Below are positions 18,893 to 30,385 of a stretch of DNA of 64,000 nucleotides, piece by piece. Position 1 is the first letter of the stretch. Every line of letters starts with the position of its first letter. Position numbers and translations under genes: made by a program. The stretch covers positions 620,001 through 684,000 of the forward strand of contig NZ_CP060494.1 of assembly GCF_014334115.1 (NCBI RefSeq). The letters run 5' to 3'. The DNA comes from Sphingosinithalassobacter sp. CS137. Its GTDB lineage: Bacteria; Pseudomonadota; Alphaproteobacteria; Sphingomonadales; Sphingomonadaceae. A model generated the notes under the pieces. That model was not told the DNA's origin, ran no database searches, and saw only the letters and a list, made by a program, of their open reading frames with translations.

Positions 18893-20152
18893 TCAGACCG
18901 CCTTCATCACCAGCGAAGCATTGGTCCCGCCGAAGCCGAAGCTGTTGTTCAGCACCGCCTTCACCTTGCGCTCCTTCGCCTTGTGCGGGACGAGATCGAC
19001 ACCGGCGCAATTGTCGCTCGGATTGTCGAGATTGAGCGTCGGGGGCACGATCTGGTCGCGCATCGCCAGGATGCAGAAGATCGCTTCGACCGCGCCCGCG
19101 CCGCCCAGCAGATGGCCGATGGCGGACTTGGTCGAGCTCATCGACATCGTCTCGACGGCGTTGCCGAACAGGCGGCGCACCGCTCCGAGCTCGAGCTCGT
19201 CGCCGAGCGGCGTAGAGGTGCCGTGCGCATTGACATAATCGATGTCGGCAAGCTCGAGCCCCGACTTCTTCATCGCCATCGCCATCGCGCGGAATGCGCC
19301 GAAGCCCTCCGGATGCGGGGCCGTGACGTGATAGGCGTCGCCCGAGAGGCCATAGCCGACCACTTCGGCGTAGATCTTCGCGCCGCGTGCCTTCGCCCGC
19401 TCATATTCCTCGAGCACGACCACGCCGGCGCCTTCGCCCATCACGAACCCGTCGCGGTCGCGATCATAGGGACGGCTCGCGCGGGTGGGATCGTCGCGGA
19501 AGCCGGTCGACAGCGCGCGCGCCTGGCCGAAGCCGGCGATGCCGATCGGACAGATCGCGCCCTCGGCACCGCCCGCGAGCATCACATCGGCATCGTCCAT
19601 CGCGATCATGCGCGCGGCGTCGCCGATCGAATGCGCGCCGGTCGAGCAGGCAGTGACGACTGCGTGATTCGGGCCCATCAGCCCGTATTTGATCGAAACC
19701 TGGCCCGAGATGAGGTTGATGAGCCGCCCGTGGACGAAGTGCGGCGAAACGCGCTTCGGCCCCTTGTGCTCGAGCACCAGCGATTCGCTTTCGATCCCCG
19801 GCAGGCCACCGATTCCCGAACCGATCGAGCAGCCCGCGCGGAGCTTTTCCTCGTCGGTCATGTCGAGGAGCCCGGCATCCTCGATCGCCTGGCCGGCGGC
19901 ATCGATGCCATAGACGATGAACGGATCGACCTGGCGCTGGATCTTGTGATCGACGCGCTTGTTCGGATCGAAGCCATATTCGTGGTCGGCCGGTTTGACC
20001 TCGCACGCATAGTTGGTGTGAAAATCAGTCGCGTCGAAACGCGTGATCGTGGCCGCGCCGGACTTGGCAGCGATGATGTTCTTCCAGGCGGTCTCGACGT
20101 CGCTCCCCAGCGGGGTGACGAGGCCGAGCCCGGTTACGACTACGCGGCGCAT
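18893..20152 (-). CDS. fabF: 3-oxoacyl-ACP synthase II
   Basis: A 419-residue condensing enzyme that elongates acyl-ACP with malonyl-ACP in type II fatty acid synthesis. The Cys-His-His triad is present: Cys169 in VTACSTGAHSIGDAARM, His in VNAHGTSTPLGD, and His in KSAIGHLLGGAGA. The start MRRVVVTGLGLVTPLG is canonical. It is followed by mltG and preceded by acpP, with a terminator-like hairpin in the acpP-fabF gap that may lower fabF expression relative to acpP. Confidence 0.97.
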   Translation of the reverse strand: MRRVVVTGLGLVTPLGSDVETAWKNIIAAKSGAATITRFDATDFHTNYACEVKPADHEYGFDPNKRVDHKIQRQVDPFIVYGIDAAGQAIEDAGLLDMTDEEKLRAGCSIGSGIGGLPGIESESLVLEHKGPKRVSPHFVHGRLINLISGQVSIKYGLMGPNHAVVTACSTGAHSIGDAARMIAMDDADVMLAGGAEGAICPIGIAGFGQARALSTGFRDDPTRASRPYDRDRDGFVMGEGAGVVVLEEYERAKARGAKIYAEVVGYGLSGDAYHVTAPHPEGFGAFRAMAMAMKKSGLELADIDYVNAHGTSTPLGDELELGAVRRLFGNAVETMSMSSTKSAIGHLLGGAGAVEAIFCILAMRDQIVPPTLNLDNPSDNCAGVDLVPHKAKERKVKAVLNNSFGFGGTNASLVMKAV

Positions 20153-20170
20153 GGCGCTTCTCCGTCCTTC

Positions 20171-20220
20171 ACAAACAAAAGGGCTCCCCGCCCCGATCGT
20201 TCACCCCGGGACGGGGAGCC
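20171..20220 (-). terminator. Terminator/attenuator between acpP and fabF
   Basis: GGCTCCCCG (20182-20190) and its complement (20212-20220) form a 9-bp stem with further pairing inside. Reading the minus strand it is followed by CTTTTGTTTG. It would end most acpP transcripts and allow high acpP relative to fabF. Confidence 0.75.
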
Positions 20221-20267
20221 GCTGGTGCCGTGCCGATCGGGGCTGGCGGGGTCTGCCGCAGCAGCGA

Positions 20268-20501
20268 TCAGCCCTGATGTTCCTCGATATAGTCCGTCGC
20301 GTCCTTGACGGTGGTGATCTTCTCGGCTGCGTCGTCGGGGATTTCGACGCCGAATTCCTCTTCAAACGCCATCACCAGCTCGACGATGTCGAGGCTGTCG
20401 GCGCCCAGGTCATCAATGAAGCTCGCTTCGGGGACGACTTCCGATTCCTGGACCCCAAGGTGCTCGACGACGATCCTCTTCACGCGATCGGCGGTGCTCA
20501 T
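20268..20501 (-). CDS. acpP: Acyl carrier protein
   Basis: A 77-residue acidic carrier whose Ser36, in [15 protein letters not shown], takes the phosphopantetheine arm that carries growing acyl chains. Length and charge are standard. I chose the ATG at 20501, which follows an AAGAGAAGG-type site; an upstream start at 20552 would add 17 basic residues unlike the family. It lies between fabF and a secreted protein of unknown function, with a promoter-like sequence at 20550-20578. Confidence 0.97.
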   Translation of the reverse strand: MSTADRVKRIVVEHLGVQESEVVPEASFIDDLGADSLDIVELVMAFEEEFGVEIPDDAAEKITTVKDATDYIEEHQG

Positions 20502-20549
20502 GATCCCTGTTTTCCTTCTCTTGCTTTGGGGGTCTCGATTTGATGAACG

Positions 20550-20578
20550 CACGTAGAACGGTGCCGGTGCCCTGACAA
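20550..20578 (-). promoter_or_regulatory. Putative sigma-70 promoter of acpP
   Basis: Minus strand: TTGTCA (20578-20573), 17-base spacer, TACGTG (20555-20550), about 45 bases before the acpP start. This fits acpP having its own strong transcription. Confidence 0.5.
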
Positions 20579-20615
20579 GAGGGGTGGCACCCTCTCCTGC
20601 CCGCCCGGCGCGCGA

Positions 20616-21209
20616 TCAGCGGGCGCGATAGTCCTGCACGGCCTGCTCCATCAGCAGCGTGCCGTAGATTCCCTGGCCGATCGCCGCTCCGATCGTCTGC
20701 AGCGCTTCGCCGTCCGGCGTGCCGAAGGTGGCGCCTGCGCCTTCCATCGCGCGCGCGGCCGCGGTCATCGCGCTGCCGCTCATCGCACCGGTTTCGACGA
20801 GGCGAGTGATCTCGGCTTCGGGCACCGCACGATAGGCGAGATCGAACTGCTCGCTCTCGACATTGTAATCGCGTAGCCGATACGCCGCGTTGCCGCGGAT
20901 CGTGCTCCCGCGGAAATAGGTAAGAGCGGCCTCCTGACGCGGATCGCCCCACCCGTAGCTTCTCCGGCACTCCATGATCGCAGAACTGATGCTCTGGTGC
21001 AGCGCCTCTTCAGCATCCGATTCGGCAACGAAGTTCTTGCGCGCAAATGCCGCGAGCGCGTCGCTATCGACATAGCGCGGAATACGGCCGCCGATGCAGG
21101 AAACCGGGCCCCGGACGGCGACCGGCTCGGCGGCAGGCGCAGCATCCTGCGCGAGCGCGGTGCCGGGAGCGGCGGCGAGAAGAAGGGGAAGGAAGGCGGC
21201 GAATCGCAT
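20616..21209 (-). CDS. Secreted/periplasmic protein of unknown function
   Basis: A 197-residue protein with a clear signal peptide (MRFAAFLPLLLAAAPGTALA, cleavage after ALA at about residue 20). The mature part has two Cys (about 38 and 81, C-I-G-G-R-I-P and I-M-E-C-R-R-S-Y), possibly a disulfide, and a helical Ala-rich C-terminus (M-S-G-S-A-M-T-A-A-A-R-A-M). I recognise no family. It lies between fabG and acpP, interrupting the usual fab order, on the same strand. No role in lipid synthesis can be inferred from position alone. Confidence 0.7.
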   Translation of the reverse strand: MRFAAFLPLLLAAAPGTALAQDAAPAAEPVAVRGPVSCIGGRIPRYVDSDALAAFARKNFVAESDAEEALHQSISSAIMECRRSYGWGDPRQEAALTYFRGSTIRGNAAYRLRDYNVESEQFDLAYRAVPEAEITRLVETGAMSGSAMTAAARAMEGAGATFGTPDGEALQTIGAAIGQGIYGTLLMEQAVQDYRAR

Positions 21210-21294
21210 CAGGACGTGCTCCGTGACAGAAGAAGCACGCTTCTAGCGTGCCTTGCGCGGCATCTCCATGACATCGGGTTGAAATTCGCGCGGC

Positions 21295-22032
21295 TCAGAG
21301 CATCGCCATCCCACCGTTCACATGCAGCGTCTGACCCGTGACATAACCGGCCTCGCGGCTGGCGAGATAAACGACGGCGGCGGCGACATCGGCGCCCTCG
21401 CCCAGCGTTCCGGCCGGGATCCGACCGGTCAGCGCGTCCTTTTGCGCGTCGGGCAGCACGTCGGTCATCGCCGAGCGGATGAAGCCGGGCGCGACGCAGT
21501 TCACCGTGATGCCGCGGCTCGCAAGCTCCTGCCCCAGCGCCTTCGACATGCCGACCACACCGGCCTTCGACGCGGCATAGTTCGCCTGCCCCGGATTGCC
21601 CGTGGCGCCCACCACCGAAGTGATCGAGACGATGCGGCCGAACCGCGCCTTCATCATCGGCCGGGCAGCCGCGCGACACAGGCGGAAGGCGGCCTCGAGA
21701 TTGACCGTGATGACCTGATCCCACTCCTCGTCCTTCATCCGCATCGCGAGATTGTCACGCGTCACGCCGGCATTGTTCACGAGGATGTCGAGCGTGCCGA
21801 GCGCCTCCACCGCCTGCGGCACGAGCTGGTCCACCGCGGCGCCATCCGAAAGGTCGCACGGCAGCGCGACATGATCGCCGCCCAGCTCGGCGCGAAACGC
21901 CTCCAGCTTCTCGGCATTCGATCCGGACACCGCCAGCCGCGCGCCCTGCGCCGCGAGCGCTTTGGCGATGGCGGAGCCGATGCCGCCGGACGCACCGGTC
22001 ACGAGGGCATTCATTCCGGTAAGGTCAAACAT
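21295..22032 (-). CDS. fabG: 3-oxoacyl-ACP reductase
   Basis: A 245-residue short-chain dehydrogenase reducing 3-oxoacyl-ACP with NADPH. The coenzyme motif TGASGGIGSAIAKAL is at residues 13-27, N-N-A-G-V-T-R-D-N at about 85-93, and the catalytic Ser-Tyr-Lys near 138, 151 and 155 (S-I-T-S-V-V-G, ANYAASKAG). It ends H-V-N-G-G-M-A-M-L, typical of FabG. It is followed by the secreted protein gene and preceded by fabD with a gap of 116 bases. Confidence 0.96.
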   Translation of the reverse strand: MFDLTGMNALVTGASGGIGSAIAKALAAQGARLAVSGSNAEKLEAFRAELGGDHVALPCDLSDGAAVDQLVPQAVEALGTLDILVNNAGVTRDNLAMRMKDEEWDQVITVNLEAAFRLCRAAARPMMKARFGRIVSITSVVGATGNPGQANYAASKAGVVGMSKALGQELASRGITVNCVAPGFIRSAMTDVLPDAQKDALTGRIPAGTLGEGADVAAAVVYLASREAGYVTGQTLHVNGGMAML

Positions 22033-22148
22033 TCGCGGTTCCTCTCTTCATCTCGCCCGAAATCCGTCTCAGGGCTACCGCGCCAAGGCGGCGAAATTGG
22101 TGCGCGGACAATGCGGAAACGTGCCCAGCAGGGCCGCAGGAACTTCGG

Positions 22149-23084
22149 TCAAAGCCCCTTCGCCAGCGTCTCGATATCGCCCATCGAGACGACGCTGACC
22201 GCATCGGCTTCGGGCACGATCCGCTTCACCATCGGCGTGAGCACCTTGCCGCCCAGCTCGACGAACTGCGTGACTCCCGCGGCATGCATCGCCCGCACCG
22301 ATTCGCGCCAGCGCACCATCCCGGTCACCTGTTCGACGAGCTGGCGGCGGATTGCGTCCGGGTCGGCGCTCGGCGCCGCCGTGACGTTGGCGTAGAGCGG
22401 TACCAGCGGCGCGCGCAGCGTGGCTTCCGCAAGCGCCGCTTCCATCGCCTCGGCAGCAGGCTGCATCAGCGGGCAGTGGAAGGGAGCCGAGACCGGGAGC
22501 AGGACGGCACGCTTGGCGCCCATCTCCTTCGCGAGCGGCACGGCGCGCTCGACTGCCGCGCGATGGCCGGAGATCACGACCTGGCCCGGATCATTGTCGT
22601 TGGCAACGGTGCACACCTGCCCCTCCGCAGCGGCTTGCGCGATCGCGCGCGCCTTCTCCAGATCAGCGCCGAGCAGCGCCGCCATCGCCCCCTCGCCAAC
22701 CGGCACCGCCGACTGCATCGCATCGCCGCGCTTGCGCAACAGTCGGGCGGTCGTGGCGAGATCGAAGGTCTCGGCGGCGCAAAGGGCGGTGTACTCGCCC
22801 AGGCTGTGACCAGCGACGAAATCGGCCTTGTCGGCAAGCCGCACGCCGCCTTCGCGCTCCAGCACGCGCAGCACAGCGATGGCATGCGCCATGATCGCCG
22901 GTTGGGCATTGGCGGTCAGCGTCAGCGTCTCCTCGGGCCCTTCGGCCATGATCCTCGACAGCGCCTGTTCGAGCGCGTCGTCGACTTCCTGGAAGGTCTC
23001 GCGCGCAGCCGCGCTTGCCTGCGCCAGCGCGCTGCCCATGCCGACCGATTGGCTTCCCTGACCAGGAAAGATGAAGGCGCGCAT
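22149..23084 (-). CDS. fabD: Malonyl-CoA:ACP transacylase
   Basis: A 311-residue acyltransferase loading malonyl groups from CoA onto ACP. It starts FIFPGQGSQSVGMG. The nucleophile Ser lies in GHSLGEY (about residue 94) and the catalytic His in VSAPFHCPLM (about 201); VISGHR is also present. First gene of the fabD-fabG cluster, with a promoter-like sequence 38 bases upstream. Confidence 0.96.
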   Translation of the reverse strand: MRAFIFPGQGSQSVGMGSALAQASAAARETFQEVDDALEQALSRIMAEGPEETLTLTANAQPAIMAHAIAVLRVLEREGGVRLADKADFVAGHSLGEYTALCAAETFDLATTARLLRKRGDAMQSAVPVGEGAMAALLGADLEKARAIAQAAAEGQVCTVANDNDPGQVVISGHRAAVERAVPLAKEMGAKRAVLLPVSAPFHCPLMQPAAEAMEAALAEATLRAPLVPLYANVTAAPSADPDAIRRQLVEQVTGMVRWRESVRAMHAAGVTQFVELGGKVLTPMVKRIVPEADAVSVVSMGDIETLAKGL

Positions 23085-23121
23085 TCGTGTCTCCTCGGGC
23101 TGTCCCCATTGAAGCGCCGGG

Positions 23122-23150
23122 CGTTAGAACCGTTCCCGCCGGCGATGCAA
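23122..23150 (-). promoter_or_regulatory. Putative sigma-70 promoter of fabD
   Basis: Minus strand: TTGCAT (23150-23145), 17-base spacer, CTAACG (23127-23122), giving a leader of about 30 bases. The -35 hexamer is the same as that proposed for tRNA-Lys. Confidence 0.5.
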
Positions 23151-23268
23151 GGCAGTCGCGGCGGCGCCGCCGACACCGCTGGCGCACGCCGGGCGCCGGG
23201 CACCTCTGGCGGGGCAAGGAAACCCTTGCCGTTTCCGGCACGCATTGGCGACGTCTGCCTCCGATGCT

Positions 23269-23276
23269 ATGGTTAA
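23269..23276. promoter_or_regulatory. CtrA-type half-site before a secreted-protein gene
   Basis: ATGGTTAA (reverse complement TTAACCAT) lies 24 bases upstream of the start at 23300, close to where a promoter would be. It is the third copy of this octamer noted in the window, all in gene-upstream positions. Binding by CtrA is inference. Confidence 0.4.
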
Positions 23277-23299
23277 CGCGTCCAGGGAGAAGACCAGCG

Positions 23300-24229
23300 A
23301 TGTTCCGCAAGATGCTGAGCACGGCAGCACTGTTCGCCGCGACGATTACCGCAGCGCAGGCACAACCGGTACAGGTGCAGCCGATCGGCGTTTCCGCCGA
23401 CACCCTGCCCGACGATTTTCGCGGCAAGGTCCGCTACTTCGGCAATCACAGCGGCACGGTCACGACGATCCAACGCGCTGGCGAGCGGCGCCGGGCGAGT
23501 TCCGCGTGTCCGCGGCCCGATCAGGGCTGCCCCGAGCGAATCGGCGGTAGCCTGGAGGTCGAGCTCGAATTCGACGGTGAAGTAGTGAAGGGCGTGTTTC
23601 GCGGCACGGGAGGCCTGCGTGACAGCGGCCTCATCGGCCGCCGTCAGGGCTCCGCATGCCGGCTGTTCGACCTTGCCGACGGCTCGGTGTGGTCGGGCCG
23701 CTGCGACAGCGAAGCGTTCATCGGCACGGTCGCGAGCGTTCCGAACGCCGCGACACAGCTCGAACTCGCGTTCGAAACAGTTGGCACGCGCACGCTCGAC
23801 TATGCCGAGCGCGAGCGCCGGCGCCGCGAATATCATGAGCGCCTGCGCCGAATCGAATTTCTGCAGGCTCTGGTCGACGGGACGGCACCGATCGAACAGC
23901 GGCTCGACGCGGCGGTCGAGCTCGATTCCTACTCCTGGCAATATGACGCCTATCGGCCCGGCAGCCTGCGCAACATCGAGCGGGGTCGCGAACGCGACGA
24001 CCGCTATCAGATCGGCGGCGACTTCGCCCTACAGAACGGCGGCGCCGGCTGGGTGCGCGCGACCGTGGACCACGGTACGATCTCGTGCCTCGAATTCTGG
24101 GACGCGCCGGGCGTGTGCCGTCCGATCACGCCGCCACGCCTTCCCGCGCCCCCGCCCGAGGAAGGCACGCCCGAAGCGTTCCCGTCGCTGATCCTGCCGG
24201 CACAGGCGCGCGAGACACCGGGCGGCTGA
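23300..24229 (+). CDS. Secreted protein of unknown function
   Basis: A 309-residue protein with a signal peptide (MFRKMLSTAALFAATITAAQA, cleaved about residue 21). The mature part has a beta-rich block with repeated Gly (G-S-L-E-V-E-L-E-F-D-G-E-V-V-K-G-V-F-R-G) and six Cys, as in S-A-C-P-R-P-D-Q-G-C-P and G-R-C-D-S. A charged helical stretch (ERERRRREYHERLRR) follows, and the C-terminus is Pro-rich. I recognise no family. The start has AGGGAGAAG upstream. It is divergent from fabD and precedes rpsF, which has its own promoter-like sequence. Likely periplasmic or surface located. Confidence 0.7.
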   Translation: MFRKMLSTAALFAATITAAQAQPVQVQPIGVSADTLPDDFRGKVRYFGNHSGTVTTIQRAGERRRASSACPRPDQGCPERIGGSLEVELEFDGEVVKGVFRGTGGLRDSGLIGRRQGSACRLFDLADGSVWSGRCDSEAFIGTVASVPNAATQLELAFETVGTRTLDYAERERRRREYHERLRRIEFLQALVDGTAPIEQRLDAAVELDSYSWQYDAYRPGSLRNIERGRERDDRYQIGGDFALQNGGAGWVRATVDHGTISCLEFWDAPGVCRPITPPRLPAPPPEEGTPEAFPSLILPAQARETPGG

Positions 24230-24255
24230 TCGGGCTGCGGGCGGTGCCTGACTGC

Positions 24256-24284
24256 TTGCGATTGCACGAACATTCCGCTAAGGG
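24256..24284 (+). promoter_or_regulatory. Putative promoter of the rpsF operon
   Basis: TTGCGA (24256-24261), 17-base spacer, TAAGGG (24279-24284), about 120 bases before rpsF. The leader is long enough to hold a ribosomal-protein autoregulatory structure, which I did not resolve. Confidence 0.45.
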
Positions 24285-24403
24285 GCGCGCTTCACCGGGG
24301 CGGGCGGCCAACTGGCTTCCCGCTCCGGCGTGTTTTGAGACGACAGCCGGAGGGGCGACCGCATGGGGCGGCGTCAGCGATCGGCCAAGACAGGAAAAGA
24401 ACC

Positions 24404-24811
24404 ATGGCTCTGTACGAGCATGTGTTCCTTGCGCGCCAGGATCTGGCACAGGCGCAGGTGGACGCACTGGCGGAAACCGCCACCAAGATCGTCGAGGACA
24501 ATCAGGGTAAGGTCGTGAAGACCGAGACCTGGGGACTGCGCAGCCTCGCCTATCGCATCCAGAAGAACCGCAAGGCGCATTATGTGATGCTCGAGATCGA
24601 CGCCCCCGCGGGCGTGGTCGCCGAGCTGGAGCGCCAGACGAGCATCAACGAGGACGTGCTCCGCTACATGACCGTTCGTGTCGACGAGCTCGAGCAGGGC
24701 CCGTCGGTGATGATGCGCAAGGGCGACCGGGACCGCCGCGACCGTGGCGATCGCGGAGACCGTGGTGATCGCGGCGGCCGCGGCCGTGACCGCGACGGCG
24801 ACAACGACTGA
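24404..24811 (+). CDS. rpsF: 30S ribosomal protein bS6
   Basis: A 135-residue ribosomal protein of the small-subunit platform, binding bS18. It begins [14 protein letters not shown] and has the [15 protein letters not shown] and K-A-H-Y-V-M-L-E-I core. The C-terminus is an Asp/Arg/Gly tail with tandem D-R-G units (about residues 105-135), a low-complexity extension common in alphaproteobacteria. I chose the ATG at 24404 because the core begins there. First of rpsF-rpsR-rplI. Confidence 0.97.
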   Translation: MALYEHVFLARQDLAQAQVDALAETATKIVEDNQGKVVKTETWGLRSLAYRIQKNRKAHYVMLEIDAPAGVVAELERQTSINEDVLRYMTVRVDELEQGPSVMMRKGDRDRRDRGDRGDRGDRGGRGRDRDGDND

Positions 24812-24825
24812 TCGGAGCGAGACCC

Positions 24826-25050
24826 ATGGCACGACCCTTTTTCCGCCGCCGCAAGAGCTGCCCCTTCTCCGCGAAGGACGCTCCCAAGATCGATTATAAG
24901 GACGTCCGTCTGCTTCAGGGATTCGTCTCCGAGCGTGGCAAGATCGTCCCGTCGCGCATCACTTCGGTGAGCGCGAAAAAGCAGCGCGAGCTGGCCCAGG
25001 CCATCAAGCGCGCCCGTCACCTGGGCCTGCTGCCCTACATCGTTAAGTAA
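24826..25050 (+). CDS. rpsR: 30S ribosomal protein bS18
   Basis: A 74-residue basic protein, partner of bS6. The N-terminus is [15 protein letters not shown], then [19 protein letters not shown] and the helix [19 protein letters not shown]. Length and sequence are typical. It lies 14 bases after rpsF with GGAGCGAG before the ATG, and 12 bases before rplI. Confidence 0.98.
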   Translation: MARPFFRRRKSCPFSAKDAPKIDYKDVRLLQGFVSERGKIVPSRITSVSAKKQRELAQAIKRARHLGLLPYIVK

Positions 25051-25062
25051 GGAGCGCACCCC

Positions 25063-25674
25063 ATGGACGTTATTCTGCTGGAACGCGTCGAAAAGCTCGG
25101 CGCCATCGGCGACGTGGTTCGGGTGAAGGACGGGTTCGCCCGCAACTACCTGCTGCCGCGCAAGAAGGCGCTGCGCGCCAACGAAGCCAACCGCAAGGTC
25201 TTCGAAGCCAATCGCGAGCGGATCGAGGCGGAGAACGCCGAACGCCGCACCGAGGCCCAGAAGGAATCGAAGACGCTCGAGGGCGTTTCGATCACGCTGA
25301 TCCGTCAGGCGTCGAACACCGGCCAGCTCTACGGTTCGGTGGCGGTCCGCGACATCGTCGAGGCGCTCAACGCCGAAGGCCACAAGGTCAACAAGGCGCA
25401 GATCGTCCTCGATAAGCCGATCAAGGCGATCGGCCTGTACGAAGTCCGCGTCGCGCTGCACCCCGAAGTGTCGGTGACCGTCAAGGTCAACGTCGCCCGC
25501 TCGCCCGAAGAAGCCGAGATGCAGGCACAGGGCGTCGACGTGATGGCCGCGATGTTCGAGGAAAACCGCGACGAGGCGGGCTTCACCGAGGAGCGCGATC
25601 CCAACCTCGAAGCCGGCGAGATCGCTCGCGACGAGCCGGAAGCGAGCGACGAGGGCGAGACGCCCGAAGCCTGA
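25063..25674 (+). CDS. rplI: 50S ribosomal protein bL9 (extended)
   Basis: A 203-residue large-subunit protein. The N-terminal domain ([31 protein letters not shown]) and the connecting helix are standard, and the C-terminal domain ends near residue 150 ([15 protein letters not shown]). About 50 more acidic residues follow, which E. coli L9 (149 residues) lacks. Such acidic tails occur in other alphaproteobacteria. Last gene of the operon, with a strong terminator 26 bases after it. Confidence 0.97.
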   Translation: MDVILLERVEKLGAIGDVVRVKDGFARNYLLPRKKALRANEANRKVFEANRERIEAENAERRTEAQKESKTLEGVSITLIRQASNTGQLYGSVAVRDIVEALNAEGHKVNKAQIVLDKPIKAIGLYEVRVALHPEVSVTVKVNVARSPEEAEMQAQGVDVMAAMFEENRDEAGFTEERDPNLEAGEIARDEPEASDEGETPEA

Positions 25675-25700
25675 GGCCGCTGCTCAAGCACAAAAAGAAA

Positions 25701-25733
25701 GGGGCCGTCCGGAATGCCGGGCGGCCCCTTTTT
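25701..25733 (+). terminator. Rho-independent terminator of rpsF-rpsR-rplI
   Basis: GGGGCCG (25701-25707) pairs with CGGCCCC (25722-25728) with extra pairs inside, followed by TTTTT. A-runs on the other side (25692-25700) could let it act in both directions. Confidence 0.85.
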
Positions 25734-25753
25734 CGTCGTGTGCCGAAACCGGT

Positions 25754-25831
25754 TCAGGGGCAGGTAACGCAGGCGCCCACCACTGCGGCGAGCGGGATCA
25801 GGGCGAGCACGACGGGCACGATCTTGTTCAT
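25754..25831 (-). CDS. Tiny putative lipoprotein (25 residues)
   Basis: A short open frame, MNKIVPVVLALIPLAAVVG then ACVTCP. It has a positively charged start, a hydrophobic core and V-G-A-C as a possible lipobox, so it could yield a five-residue lipopeptide like a minimal entericidin-type product. GAAGG lies nine bases upstream of the ATG. It fills the gap between the rplI terminator and mutL. With so few codons, chance is a real alternative; the lipobox and ribosome site are the only support. Confidence 0.4.
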   Translation of the reverse strand: MNKIVPVVLALIPLAAVVGACVTCP

Positions 25832-25923
25832 GGCGACTGCCTTCAACTAGTGTCGCCCGTTCAACGTGCACTGCGGCCAATGGTTGCCGAAAGGTCAATC
25901 GATACGCAGCGCCCGTACGGAGA

Positions 25924-28908
<2,985 letters not shown>

Positions 28909-28923
28909 CAGGTTGGGGGGATC

Positions 28924-29871
28924 ATGGCGCCGCAACGCAACCGGCGCCCGGGGTTTTCGCGGCGGGCGCAGTATGGGCTCTTCCTAGGCTATGTGGCCGC
29001 CGTCGGCGGTGCGCTGATCGGCGCGGGCCTGCTGCTGCTTTCGACGTTCAATCCTCCGGCGTTCGCCGTCGTTCGTGGCGTGTTTTCCGAGCTCACGACT
29101 CCGGTTTCGTCGGTGTTTGCCTGGGCCAGGCGCAGCGTCACTGGAGTTCCCGAAGGCGTGTCCGGCCATTTCAACGTGCGGGCGGAGAATGCGCGGCTGC
29201 GCAAGGAGCTGGAGGACCAGGCGACGCTGGTGCAGCGTGCGCGCACGCTCACCCGCGAGAACCGTCGACTCCGGGCTCTGCTCCAGTTGCGCGAAGCCAA
29301 TCCGGAATCGGTGGTGGCGGCCCGACTCGTCAGTTCGACGGCATCGAGCACGCGCCGCTATGCGACTCTCAATGCCGGCAGCTGGCAGGGCGTGCGCAGC
29401 GGCCAGCCGGTGCGCGGCCCCGACGGCCTGATCGGGCAGGTGATCGAAACCAGCCCCAACACCGCGCGGGTGCTGCTGATCGTCGACCCCGAGAGCATCG
29501 TGCCGGTGCGGCGCATGAGCGACGGCTTGCCTGCGATCGCGGCGGGACGTGGCGACGGCTTGCTCGACATCCGATCGGCGAGCATCGCGAACGTGCCGTT
29601 CCGCGCTGGCGACACCTTTGTCACTTCCGGAACGGGCGGCATCTATTCGCCCAACATTCCCGTCGCCCGAGTGATTCGCGATGCGCGCGACATCGCCATC
29701 GCGCAGCCCGAAGCGAACCCCGACGGCCTCGACTATGCGCTCGTGCAGGAAACCTTCCTGCCCGCCCCTCCGGCCAGCCCGGCCGATGGCGAGGCAGAAG
29801 CTTCCAACGAATCGGAAGCGCCGGAGGAGGATAGCGCCGGGGGCAACGTCAGCGGCGCGGAAGGCCCGTGA
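28924..29871 (+). CDS. mreC: Rod shape-determining protein MreC
   Basis: A 315-residue inner-membrane protein that scaffolds the elongasome. A basic N-terminus is followed by one membrane segment (about residues 19-42), a coiled coil (about 80-120: RAENARLRKELEDQ...), then the beta-rich MreC domain with G-L-I-G-Q-V-I-E-T-S-P-N-T-A-R-V and F-V-T-S-G-T-G-G-I-Y-S-P. The C-terminal 40 residues are acidic and low complexity. Starts 16 bases after mreB; mreD overlaps its stop by four bases. Confidence 0.95.
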   Translation: MAPQRNRRPGFSRRAQYGLFLGYVAAVGGALIGAGLLLLSTFNPPAFAVVRGVFSELTTPVSSVFAWARRSVTGVPEGVSGHFNVRAENARLRKELEDQATLVQRARTLTRENRRLRALLQLREANPESVVAARLVSSTASSTRRYATLNAGSWQGVRSGQPVRGPDGLIGQVIETSPNTARVLLIVDPESIVPVRRMSDGLPAIAAGRGDGLLDIRSASIANVPFRAGDTFVTSGTGGIYSPNIPVARVIRDARDIAIAQPEANPDGLDYALVQETFLPAPPASPADGEAEASNESEAPEEDSAGGNVSGAEGP

Positions 29872-30380
29872 GGCCGCCTGAATTCCTTCCGCTCGGCCGC
29901 ACCGAACGGCGGCACCGATCGGATTGGCTCGCACCGCTCAGCATCGTCCTGGGCTCGCTGCTTACGCTGTTGCCGCTCGTCGCCACCTTTCCGTTTCTGC
30001 CTCCGTTCGGGCTGCTGATGCTGCTCGCCTGGCGGCTCCACCGCGCCGATGCGCTGCGCGTCTGGGCGCCGGTGCCGCTCGGCTTCGTTGACGATCTGGT
30101 GAGCGGGCAGCCGCTGGGAAGCGCGATGTTGCTGTGGACACTGTGCTTTTTGGCGATAGACGTGCTAGACACACGTCTTGTGTGGCGTGATTTTTGGCAG
30201 GACTGGCTCATGGCAGCCGGTGGGATCGGTTTTGTGCTGATCGCCGGACGGCTTCTTGCGTCTCCGTTCAGCGCGCACGTGGACACTGCCCTGCTGATGC
30301 AGATCATCGTGACCACCGCGCTGTTCCCGCTCGCCTATCAGCTCGCGTTGCGGCTCGACCGCGATTCCGCGCGACGGTAG
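29868..30380 (+). CDS. mreD: Rod shape-determining protein MreD
   Basis: A 170-residue inner-membrane protein with about five membrane segments (near residues 22-42, 44-56, 86-103, 108-126, 135-155). It contains the G-F-V-D-D-L-V-S-G-Q-P-L-G segment typical of MreD. GTG start in a GTGA overlap with mreC. It is followed six bases later by mrdA. Confidence 0.92.
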   Translation: MRPPEFLPLGRTERRHRSDWLAPLSIVLGSLLTLLPLVATFPFLPPFGLLMLLAWRLHRADALRVWAPVPLGFVDDLVSGQPLGSAMLLWTLCFLAIDVLDTRLVWRDFWQDWLMAAGGIGFVLIAGRLLASPFSAHVDTALLMQIIVTTALFPLAYQLALRLDRDSARR

Positions 30381-30385
30381 CTGCC

